A stretch of 10,561 nt of DNA from an uncultured Anaerostipes sp. GTDB taxonomy: Bacteria > Bacillota > Clostridia > Lachnospirales > Lachnospiraceae. The notes under the pieces were generated by a model. It was not told where the DNA came from, ran no database searches, and worked only from the letters and a program-made list of their open reading frames with translations. The first letter of the stretch is position 1; each line of letters opens with the position of its first letter. The stretch is from positions 1-10,561 of the forward strand of contig CAAEIR010000025.1 of assembly GCA_900756035.1 (NCBI GenBank). Direction: 5' to 3'. A program made the translations under genes and the position numbers. Below, one piece after another: positions 1-5,671 of the stretch.

Positions 1-509
1 ATTTCTGTATTCTTTACGCATAATTGATATTCTCGTAATCTTATTTTTGAATTCGTATGACTTTTTGTATCTGTATCAAAACAATATTGAATTGCATCAT
101 ATTGCTCTTGATATCCCATCTCTTTAAACATAATATTTATTACTGCTCCATCAGTTATTCTTTTGTGTGTATATTTTTCTGACTTACTTAATTCTTTTTC
201 CAAGGCTTTTCTTGTAATATTAAAATCAAAATTATGTTCTGGGTTGTCTAAATCAAACAATCTTTCTTTTTGTAAGTTTATATCTGCTTGCAAAATCATG
301 TAATTCTCTATTACATCTTTTTCTTGAAGATCTTTTCCATTTATCTTTTCACACATTAGGTGTATCCATCTATAAGCATATGCACATTCTTTATAAAAAT
401 ATGCTCCATCCCCTAACCAATGGTAATCACCTTTGCTTATTTTCATTTGTTGTGTTTTTATTATCTCGTTTCCTCTGGTGCGTTCACTCCCATGGTACAA
501 TCTGCTCAC
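1..509 (-). CDS. PARP-like ADP-ribosyltransferase-fold protein, C-terminus cut by window edge
   Basis: The minus frame stays open from a GTG at 509 to the window edge (about 169 residues seen). An in-frame TAG at 513-515 limits the start to GTG 509 or TTG 512; neither has a good ribosome site. Near the N-terminus is LYHGS (His6), then DYHWLGDGAYFYKE (residues 28-41, Tyr37), then an Ala/Tyr-rich helix ending in RW. This order, HG[ST] then G-x-[AI]-Y-F then a helix, matches the first two positions of the His-Tyr-Glu signature of PARP-type ADP-ribosyltransferases. The visible end reads REYQLCVKNTE, where a catalytic Glu could lie, but the edge prevents a check. It sits behind a terminator with its own -10 box, so it looks like an independently expressed accessory or defence cassette. 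The fold is inferred from motifs; target and activity are unknown. Confidence 0.68.
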   Translation of the reverse strand, partial: MSRLYHGSERTRGNEIIKTQQMKISKGDYHWLGDGAYFYKECAYAYRWIHLMCEKINGKDLQEKDVIENYMILQADINLQKERLFDLDNPEHNFDFNITRKALEKELSKSEKYTHKRITDGAVINIMFKEMGYQEQYDAIQYCFDTDTKSHTNSKIRLREYQLCVKNTE

Positions 510-533
510 CAACTATCATTTGTTTTTTATATA

Positions 534-539
534 ATTATA
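534..539 (-). promoter_or_regulatory. -10 box of the left-edge cassette
   Basis: On the minus strand a perfect TATAAT lies about 25 nt upstream of the GTG start at 509. The best -35 candidate at 17-nt spacing (TGGCGT) is poor. It lies between the terminator at 584-617 and the gene, consistent with a separate transcription unit and a very short leader. Confidence 0.45.
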
Positions 540-583
540 CACTTTTTCAGGAATTCACGCCAGACGACATCTAGTAAATAAGC

Positions 584-617
584 AAAAGAGAACCACTATA
601 TGTTGTGGTTCTCTTTT
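584..617. terminator. Bidirectional hairpin terminator
   Basis: A perfect 13-bp stem (584-596 with 605-617) encloses an 8-nt loop. AAAAGAG on one side and CTCTTTT on the other supply U-runs in both directions. It closes the minus-strand operon that ends with the 90-aa gene at 682 and insulates the left-edge cassette. Confidence 0.85.
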
Positions 618-681
618 ATTAGTTGTAGAATGTTGTTATTTGTATTTATTGATCATTATGCTCTTTTCTTTGTTTTTATAA

Positions 682-954
682 TTATTCCAGCTCTCTTTTA
701 CCGTAATATTCTTCAAGTATATGATCATCAAAAATAATATTTTCTGGAAACACGTTAAGAACTCTTCCATCTTCAAGTTCTACAAGCGCTGTAGTATATG
801 CAATAGTACCTCCTTTATGTCCTCCAATCATCGGTGATGGTCCTATAACTTCGCTATTAAAACTCCAGCAATGAAACAATGCTTTTTTTCTTATGTTGTC
901 TACCGAAATATGACACGGTCTTAATTGATATCTTCTTGCATTTTCTTTATTCAT
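682..954 (-). CDS. Conserved phage hypothetical protein, 90 aa
   Basis: The protein has the segment KKALFHCW, then PSPMIGGHKGG (residues 40-49), then a VELEDGRV...VFPENIIF end. To my recollection this layout recurs in small proteins of Clostridia prophages, where the last part behaves like a small beta-rich domain; no function is established. The ATG at 954 follows an AAAGGA block at a rather long distance of about 11 nt. It is the last gene of the minus operon, 20 nt after the Cys-cluster gene and just before the terminator at 584-617. No signal peptide or membrane segment is visible. Confidence 0.8.
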   Translation of the reverse strand: MNKENARRYQLRPCHISVDNIRKKALFHCWSFNSEVIGPSPMIGGHKGGTIAYTTALVELEDGRVLNVFPENIIFDDHILEEYYGKRELE

Positions 955-974
955 TTCTTATCTTTTCCTTTCCA

Positions 975-1307
975 CTAACTCAATCTATTCAACGGGCATT
1001 CACTACATTTTGTTTCTATCATCTCGTCATGATCCGTTATTTCAGATGGATATTTGCAATAATTATCACAAATGTTAGATTTTATTTCCTCGAAAATCTC
1101 TGTTATCGTCTTTTTATGTTCTTTTACAATTCCTGTTAGATTATCTGTTACTGATGTTTTTGTAATTTTTCTATACATCTCATCTATATTTTCATCTGTT
1201 TCACTCCAAAACGATCCTCTACATATATTATACAACATGCAACTGTCGCAATCTTTCTGACTACTGCAATATATCGTTAATTTGTTTATCTTTTGCTTAT
1301 CCGGCAT
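975..1307 (-). CDS. Small protein with two cysteine clusters (probable metal binding), 110 aa
   Basis: Start is ATG 1307, chosen because AAAGGAG lies 9 nt upstream; the frame is open further up to 1499 but that part is unlikely to be translated. Cys14, 20, 23 and 29 form one cluster near the N-terminus, and Cys80, 84, 101 and 104 form a second at the C-terminus, with NYCKYP and CSECPLNRL around them. The C-terminal pattern is familiar from small phage proteins. Four-Cys sets suggest zinc, or less likely an iron-sulfur centre; this is inference. A charged helical stretch (residues 40-78) joins the two. Directly upstream is a GC hairpin with a UUCG loop fused to the ribosome site. Confidence 0.8.
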   Translation of the reverse strand: MPDKQKINKLTIYCSSQKDCDSCMLYNICRGSFWSETDENIDEMYRKITKTSVTDNLTGIVKEHKKTITEIFEEIKSNICDNYCKYPSEITDHDEMIETKCSECPLNRLS

Positions 1308-1325
1308 GATTGATTTCTCCTTTCT

Positions 1326-1343
1326 GCCCGACCGAAGCCGGGC
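1326..1343 (-). promoter_or_regulatory. UUCG hairpin abutting a ribosome-binding site
   Basis: On the minus strand GCCCGGC-TTCG-GTCGGGC folds into a 7-bp stem with one G-U pair and a UUCG tetraloop (8 bp if the T1325-A1344 pair is counted). It runs straight into CAGAAAGGAG, the ribosome site of the gene starting at 1307. The wobble is an A-C mismatch on the plus strand, so the fold suits the minus-strand mRNA. It is followed by no U-run, so it is not a terminator. Confidence 0.65.
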
Positions 1344-1440
1344 ATTACATTTCTGGTAGCTTATACGTTTCTTACGAGTTATATTGTACTGGATCTTTAT
1401 TAAATTGTTCGTGTGGTATATAAAACATCCAGTTCTAAGC

Positions 1441-1541
1441 CTAACTGCTTTAACTTCTACCTGATCACACAATATATAGACTGTTTGGTAGAAAAACAAC
1501 TTTTTGCTTATTACACATCAGGTAGAAGTTAAAGCAGTTAG
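1441..1541. repeat. Long perfect inverted repeat (fold-back element A)
   Basis: Arms 1441-1465 and 1517-1541 are perfect 25-bp reverse complements around a 51-nt loop. The element starts 7 bases past the stop codon of the DUF1492-type gene, inside the 241-bp gap between 1308 and 1548 where I see no other gene. On the plus strand the second arm is followed by ACATTTTTT, so it could end plus transcripts; on the minus strand no U-run follows. The arms resemble those of element B at 9893-10001. Confidence 0.85.
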
Positions 1542-1548
1542 ACATTTT

Positions 1549-1986
1549 TTATTTCTTGTCAGAGTCTGACAAAATCTTTTGTAGATTATTGACTGCCTTG
1601 TTGTATTTTCGATATGCTGTCCTACGATCAATATTCATTTTCTTTGCGACTTCATACATGTTTAAATAGCTAATATGTCTAAGTATTAAGACTCTTTGAT
1701 CTTCTATATCGTCTAATCTCTTTATAACCTTGATCGCTGCTTCTTTGTAATCAATCAGCGTATCAATTTTTAATAAGATCTCGTTTTCTATGTCAACGAT
1801 CCTTGTCACAATGTCTGCCATCTTGTCATTGCATTCATAAGAGGACTGCACTCGTTCGCTTCCAATCGCTGTTGTTACCTTTGTTGCTAAATCCAAATAA
1901 CTTTTCTTTTGTTCAATTAATGCATCGATTTCTTTATCTTTCTTTTGGATATCGTATAAAAATTCTGATATTTTTTGATGATTCAA
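1549..1986 (-). CDS. DUF1492/RinA-ArpU-like phage transcription regulator with sigma-region-4-type HTH, 145 aa
   Basis: Start is TTG 1986, 8 nt after AGGAGG; a TTG two codons earlier is too close to the ribosome site. Residues 1-90 are charged and helical, likely coiled-coil. Residues 88-135 have the pattern I-x-x-L-x-D...R-x-x-I-L-x-x-R-x-x-Y-L-x-x-x-x-x-V-A-x-x-M, then RRTAYRKYNKAV, typical of the DUF1492 family whose C-terminus resembles sigma-70 region 4. In Firmicutes phages such proteins sit between early genes and terminase and activate late/packaging transcription (RinA, ArpU type). The position at the end of this early operon fits; the terminase would be expected beyond the left edge or displaced by the accessory cassette. 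Confidence 0.8.
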   Translation of the reverse strand: MNHQKISEFLYDIQKKDKEIDALIEQKKSYLDLATKVTTAIGSERVQSSYECNDKMADIVTRIVDIENEILLKIDTLIDYKEAAIKVIKRLDDIEDQRVLILRHISYLNMYEVAKKMNIDRRTAYRKYNKAVNNLQKILSDSDKK

Positions 1987-2079
1987 ATGCAATACCTCCT
2001 AATTTAGCGTATATTCCAAGTTATACAGATGAATGTTCCCCCCTCCTGTATAATTCGCTGATGCCGCATCTCTTTCCTT

Positions 2080-2388
2080 TTATTCTACGAGCTTTATCTC
2101 TTCAAACCAAATTGCTTTGTCTGCTGCCAACGCATAACCATATTCTCGATTGGCGCCGAAAGATCTTTCCCAGCCTTTCATCATATAAATGGTGTCTGCC
2201 ATATCCAGAAGAAGGAATGCCACTCTCATATATTCCTCATGGCTTGTCCCTTCCGGCATACAAGAATTTACGAGCGCAGGATTATAAACCATGTATCCTT
2301 GTGACTTTAACTCTTTTTCTGCCTCTGCAAATCTTTCCATGTAATCATCCATTCCGGTGATTGTACCTGAGATATAAATTCTCTTCAT
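2080..2388 (-). CDS. DUF4406 protein (nucleoside 2-deoxyribosyltransferase-like fold), 102 aa
   Basis: The sequence starts KRIYISGTITGM, has YNPALVNSCMPEG in the middle (residues 35-47) and ends with DTIYMMKGWERSFGANREY (residues 65-83). This is the characteristic order of DUF4406, a Rossmann-like family related to nucleoside 2-deoxyribosyltransferases and common in phage early regions. The Ser/Gly turn after the first strand and the GWE-x-S-x-GA segment are the conserved core. A nucleotide- or nucleotide-sugar-related role is likely, but the substrate is unknown. The ribosome site is GGGGTGA, 7 nt from ATG 2388. It lies 26 bp after the methyltransferase and is probably co-transcribed with it. 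Confidence 0.87.
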   Translation of the reverse strand: MKRIYISGTITGMDDYMERFAEAEKELKSQGYMVYNPALVNSCMPEGTSHEEYMRVAFLLLDMADTIYMMKGWERSFGANREYGYALAADKAIWFEEIKLVE

Positions 2389-2414
2389 TCTTTTTCACCC
2401 CAATTCGTTAAATT

Positions 2415-3203
2415 TTAATTTAACTGTAATTCCATTTGCCCTAGTTCATAATTCATCCAAAGCGTTTCTGTTCTTGCAAGTCCATTTTCTGCCCTTGTTT
2501 TTTTCTGTACTTTCTTCCATCCGACCAACATATTGTTGTACAAATTATTGTCGTATCCCGACAACAGCACTTTTCCTGGATGGGCAACTAAAATCTGTAG
2601 TAGCTCTTTATGCTCTTTGTCCGACATTTCGTATTTGTATAAATAGTTCTTCCGCGTTCCATGAAGATACGGAGGGTCCGCATAAATAAACACGTCTTGC
2701 GTGTCGTAGCGTTTAATTAACTCTGTGGCTGGAAGTTTTTCTATCTGCACTCCCTTTAACCGCTCGGCTGCTAATTCCATAGTTTCTGGAAGTTCTGCCC
2801 ACGCTTTGGCCGGATTTGGTGAATGTGTCTGTTGACCGGACTTAAAACCGTTTTTATATAAATTCGCACTTCCGAATCCCATCCAGCACCTTACGCAAAA
2901 TCTTCTTGCCCGTTCAATGTTATCGTTTGTATCTTCGTATGCTTTTTCATATTCGCTTCTGGAATACGGTGTTAACTTAATCAATCGTTGTAATTCCTCT
3001 TTACTATCTCTCAACATACGAAAATAGTTAACCACTTCATCGTGCATATCATTTACCGTTTCAATATGGACTTTTGGTTTATTGAATAATACGGCCAAGC
3101 TTCCAGCAAAAGGCTCTAAGTATACTTTATGCTCTGGAATATAACTACAAATCCACGGTGCAAGTCTATTTTTAGCACCGGGATATTTTAATACACTTTT
3201 CAT
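2415..3203 (-). CDS. D12-class DNA N6-adenine methyltransferase (Dam-like), 262 aa
   Basis: The N-terminal KYPGAKNRLAPWI (residues 6-18) and EPFAGSLAVLF (30-40) are the AdoMet-binding motifs of the D12 class, NDMHDEVVNYF (51-61) the following motif, and YADPPY (174-179) carries the catalytic DPPY. It would transfer a methyl group from AdoMet to adenine N6 in DNA; GATC is the usual target of the class but is not provable here. No restriction enzyme is next to it, so it is an orphan phage methylase, probably for protection from host restriction or for timing. The AGGAG block is 13 nt from ATG 3203, unusually far. That block lies inside a 9-codon reading frame (ATG at 3238) that ends just before the start, so translational coupling is possible. 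Confidence 0.93.
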   Translation of the reverse strand: MKSVLKYPGAKNRLAPWICSYIPEHKVYLEPFAGSLAVLFNKPKVHIETVNDMHDEVVNYFRMLRDSKEELQRLIKLTPYSRSEYEKAYEDTNDNIERARRFCVRCWMGFGSANLYKNGFKSGQQTHSPNPAKAWAELPETMELAAERLKGVQIEKLPATELIKRYDTQDVFIYADPPYLHGTRKNYLYKYEMSDKEHKELLQILVAHPGKVLLSGYDNNLYNNMLVGWKKVQKKTRAENGLARTETLWMNYELGQMELQLN

Positions 3204-3290
3204 TATTTTACTTGAATCTCCTAAACTCTAATCCCATTATGACTTCCCTATTCGTCATTTTGCTTTAATGAAATGGACACCAAACTTTCC

Positions 3291-3872
3291 CTACCACTCT
3301 AGGAGAAAGACCGGGCGAACGCCATAAGAGTTAGAAGCGTAGTTGGAGAGCGCATTACCGTTGCCGGTGACAACGGCGAAATAGGAAGCGTAGTCCTTAT
3401 GACGATTCATAAGCCAGTACCATTCCCAAGCACCCTCTTTTCCTTGGAAAGCGATACGATTTCTCTTTTTCTTCATAGGCTTCCAGCGTTTAGTGAGTTT
3501 GCTTTCTTTCTGTCCATAGACATTTCCTCCGAAGATTTCCCGCTCAGTAGGAATACGAAGCATATCCCTCTCAGCATTTACAGCTGCCATGCGGCTTCTG
3601 ATTTCTTCCGGGAATCTTTCAAGGATTTCTCCATTCAGATTCTTACGCAAATCAGAAGTCATGTAAGAGATTTTCTCCTCGTCCATGCCGTCAAGGTACT
3701 CAAACATTGGATATTCCTTTGCGAGACAATCTACCAGCATAAACAGCATACCCTCGGGTGTCTGCTTAACCGCCATAGCCTGTACCTTTTCTCCGTCTGT
3801 CAGCTTGAATTTGATCATATCGCCGACCTCATAAAACTCTGTATTCATTTTCATGTTTCTTGTCACTTTCAT
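3291..3872 (-). CDS. DUF6273-like protein, 193 aa
   Basis: Start ATG 3872 follows AAAGGAG by 5 nt; an upstream in-frame ATG at 3914 would translate the leader hairpin and is rejected. The C-terminal half has WEWYWLMNR (149-157), then YASYFAVVTGNGNALSNYAS and the final GVRPVFLLEW. The order tryptophan-rich strand, F-x-V-x-x-x-G-x, then GVRPVF is the hallmark of DUF6273, which resembles C-type-lectin/formylglycine-enzyme-like beta folds. The N-terminal half (GDMIKFKL...) is a small beta domain. Function is unknown; in phages and Clostridia such domains are often displayed or binding modules. Codon use (GGC, GCG, CGC) looks richer in GC than the neighbours, hinting at separate acquisition. Confidence 0.8.
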   Translation of the reverse strand: MKVTRNMKMNTEFYEVGDMIKFKLTDGEKVQAMAVKQTPEGMLFMLVDCLAKEYPMFEYLDGMDEEKISYMTSDLRKNLNGEILERFPEEIRSRMAAVNAERDMLRIPTEREIFGGNVYGQKESKLTKRWKPMKKKRNRIAFQGKEGAWEWYWLMNRHKDYASYFAVVTGNGNALSNYASNSYGVRPVFLLEW

Positions 3873-3886
3873 TTTGACTCCTTTCT

Positions 3887-3908
3887 GCCCACCGCAGACG
3901 CGGCAGGC
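3887..3908 (-). promoter_or_regulatory. GC hairpin abutting a ribosome-binding site
   Basis: On the minus strand a 9-bp stem (two G-U pairs) with loop GTCT is followed directly by the ribosome site of the DUF6273-like gene. The hairpin end plus ribosome site, GGGCAGAAAGGAG, is identical over 13 nt to the one at 1326 upstream of an unrelated gene. Both wobble pairs are mismatches on the plus strand. Confidence 0.6.
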
Positions 3909-4035
3909 TCTCATGTTTGTTTCTTATGCGTTTCACAGGACTGTCAATGGTTTCATCGTGGTATATGTCCTGTAGGTGCTTTATTTAGGTTCTGCTTCTA
4001 CGACTTTGCCGTCACTTTCTCCTCTCCTGTTTCAT

Positions 4036-4350
4036 CTACTTGTTCCGCATCGCTTTCTCGGCTTCTTCTCGCGTAAGGAATACAGTTTTGCCGATTTTAC
4101 TTACTGTAAATTTTCCAGTAATGCTACCATTGTAATTTGTATAATACACGACAACTTGATTGAATACAGTTACTTCATCTTCGCAATAATCTTCGTTCAA
4201 ATTACCAAATGAAAAACCCGTGACTTCATAACTACAAGGTTTTCCAAAATCGTTATCCCAAATATAATCCCCCACCTTACACGGAAGTTTCAGTAGCAAT
4301 CCTTGTTCCTCTAAGTCCTCATAATATTTTAAATCCTTTATAACTTTCAT
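4036..4350 (-). CDS. Conserved phage hypothetical protein, 104 aa
   Basis: Start ATG 4350 follows GAAGGAGA by 8 nt; the frame is open up to a TTG at 4410, which has no ribosome site. The core pattern is KDLKYYEDLEEQGLLLKLPC then KVGDYIW (residues 5-31), and the end is IGKTVFLTREEAEKAM (86-101). I recall this combination from many small Clostridia phage proteins of unknown function: a short helix, a beta-rich middle that probably forms a small barrel, and a C-terminal TREEAE helix. No catalytic residues stand out. It lies between the double-HTH gene (92 bp away) and the DUF6273-like gene. Confidence 0.82.
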   Translation of the reverse strand: MKVIKDLKYYEDLEEQGLLLKLPCKVGDYIWDNDFGKPCSYEVTGFSFGNLNEDYCEDEVTVFNQVVVYYTNYNGSITGKFTVSKIGKTVFLTREEAEKAMRNK

Positions 4351-4442
4351 CGTTGTATCTCCTTCTATCAATTCGTAAGTCTCTACCACTTTCTCCGTTA
4401 TCATTTCCAATACCCTTAACTTTCTTTAACAAAAATCAAATG

Positions 4443-4808
4443 TTAGCTGCTCTGGATCTGGTTTTCCGTCTTTTCCTGCTCTTTCTCTTCTTTCATTTCT
4501 TCCATGACTTCTTCAAGCAAACTACTTTCCCATATTTCCAACGTTTGTTCCCGAATACCGTATTTTTCTTTGACCTCTTTCATCGTTGCGCCGGATAAAT
4601 GATGTTTTACGATTTCTTTTTTCTCTTCCTTGCTGCGCAGTGTTTTGCTTCGTCTTGGTTTTCTCCTATTGACCCAATTACTGACTGCTTTCCCCGATAT
4701 CCCGTATTTTCTTCCTACGGCTCCATAGCTTTGTTTCGATTCCCTCCAATACTTCACCACTTCTTCACGAAATTCCTTCGTGTAGTTCATGTACTCTCTC
4801 CTTTTCAT
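4443..4808 (-). CDS. Double helix-turn-helix protein, IS3 OrfA/Psq-like, 121 aa
   Basis: Two tandem HTH units are visible: residues 28-49 (YGAVGRKYGISGKAVSNWV) and 75-95 (MKEVKEKYGIREQTLEIWE). They are joined by an Arg/Lys-rich linker and followed by an acidic/Lys coiled-coil tail (96-121). The arrangement resembles the OrfA of IS3-type elements or phage terminase-small-like DNA-binding proteins, but no transposase OrfB and no terminal inverted repeats flank it, so it is probably a phage DNA-binding protein. ATG 4808 overlaps the last base of the replisome organiser stop and has GGAGG 6 nt upstream. A second start at ATG 4790 has its own AGGAG and cannot be excluded. Confidence 0.8.
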   Translation of the reverse strand: MKRREYMNYTKEFREEVVKYWRESKQSYGAVGRKYGISGKAVSNWVNRRKPRRSKTLRSKEEKKEIVKHHLSGATMKEVKEKYGIREQTLEIWESSLLEEVMEEMKEEKEQEKTENQIQSS

Positions 4809-5671
4809 CACACGCCTCCGTCTTCTAACTGTTTTTTCAACAATTGGGCTTCCAGATCTTTAAAATCATAGTCTCTTTGCTCAAAGTTGTGTTGTACTGG
4901 CGGTCTTGACTGTCTCGCCGCTTCTCTCTCCTTTGGTTCTTGGACAAACTGGACATATGCTCTGTTCATCCAGCCGTTGATAAATCGACTCATCCCCCTT
5001 TTGGTCTTTCGCCGACTTGGATTATTGATGCACCAAGCCTTAATTTTTCGCAATTCCTGGACAACATCCAGATCAGGATAGAGTTTTTCAAACTCACGGA
5101 TGGTCTTCTCAGTAACCACGTATTCACCATCTTTGATCAACATAGTGAACTCTCTTGCTCCCTGATAACTCGTCTCATCGCTTGTTTGATTATCGTTCTC
5201 CTGCTCTGGTTGTCCGACTTGCTCGGGCAATATATTATTATTTATACTAACCTTACCTAACCTAACCTTACCTAACCTGGGGTTCCATTCTGGTTCCAAA
5301 ATGGTTCCATTCTGGATACATTGCGGTTCTTCCAAGGTATACGCTTTATTTTGATCCTCAGATAACATGCTTTTTTCCATCTTGCATTCTGTTTCATGAT
5401 AACGATCTGGTTTTATGTAATTGTGCATTCTCCAATGCTTTATGACAATGACACCACTGTCAAATGTAATAATGTATTTCTTCGCAACCAATAATTTAAA
5501 ATCATCCTCACTCCCTCCAATTAAACGCTGGATTCTCTTTGGATTATTAATAAAGCCATCATCATCCGCCCGCATAAGCAGGTGAAAATACAACGCTTGT
5601 GAAGAGAGGGGAAGTTCAAGGAAGTGATCGCTGTCAATGATCCGAATATTTACCATTCTCCTATTCGCCAT
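4808..5671 (-). CDS. Phage replisome organiser / DnaD-type replication initiator, 287 aa
   Basis: Residues 1-95 form a winged-helix domain of the phage replisome-organiser type (SDHFLELPLSSQALYFHLLM, then RADDDGF, then HWRMHNYIKPDRYHET). Residues 96-175 are a poorly ordered linker. Residues 180-240 (DGEYVVTEKTIREFEKLYPD, then INGWMNRA) form the C-terminal domain that typically accompanies it. Such proteins bind the phage origin and recruit helicase loader and helicase. The linker DNA contains iterons and an AT-rich tract, the classic location of a phage origin inside the initiator gene. The start at 5671 overlaps the parB-like gene by 11 nt behind GGTGGTGA, so translation is probably coupled. 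No helicase or loader gene follows within the window. Confidence 0.88.
   Translation of the reverse strand: MANRRMVNIRIIDSDHFLELPLSSQALYFHLLMRADDDGFINNPKRIQRLIGGSEDDFKLLVAKKYIITFDSGVIVIKHWRMHNYIKPDRYHETECKMEKSMLSEDQNKAYTLEEPQCIQNGTILEPEWNPRLGKVRLGKVSINNNILPEQVGQPEQENDNQTSDETSYQGAREFTMLIKDGEYVVTEKTIREFEKLYPDLDVVQELRKIKAWCINNPSRRKTKRGMSRFINGWMNRAYVQFVQEPKEREAARQSRPPVQHNFEQRDYDFKDLEAQLLKKQLEDGGV
5229..5335. other. Candidate replication origin: AT-rich tract plus two iteron families
   Basis: Three adjacent parts lie inside the replisome organiser gene. Positions 5229-5246 are almost pure A/T. Positions 5247-5276 are two exact copies of the 15-bp CTAACCTTACCTAAC, with a partial third. From 5281, GGTTCCA recurs at 5281, 5292 and 5303 with exact 11-bp spacing; degenerate copies follow at 5314 and 5325. 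The 11-bp phase is not a multiple of three, so the repeats are read in different frames and are best explained by selection on the DNA. Confidence 0.65.

Noticed and set aside
1388..1433. ACTGGAT...ATCCAGT inverted repeat
   Set aside because: Only 7 bp with a 32-nt loop; expected by chance in a sequence of this length.
1308..1499. Upstream in-frame extension of the 110-aa Cys-cluster protein (to 174 aa)
   Set aside because: It would translate through one arm of the fold-back element and the UUCG hairpin, lacks a ribosome site at 1499, while ATG 1307 has AAAGGAG at good distance.
1441..1541. CRISPR array or solitary CRISPR repeat
   Set aside because: The repeats are inverted, not direct, there are only two arms, and no cas gene is near.
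3291..3400. Diversity-generating retroelement variable region
   Set aside because: No reverse transcriptase gene and no template copy of this stretch in the window.
3399..4076. Long plus-strand open frame opposite the DUF6273-like gene
   Set aside because: Antisense shadow: no ribosome site, low-complexity Phe/Ser/Leu-rich product and overlap with well-supported minus genes.
4443..4808. Insertion sequence (IS3 OrfA)
   Set aside because: No OrfB/rve integrase, no terminal inverted repeats or target duplication; the gene is embedded in the phage operon with overlapping start.
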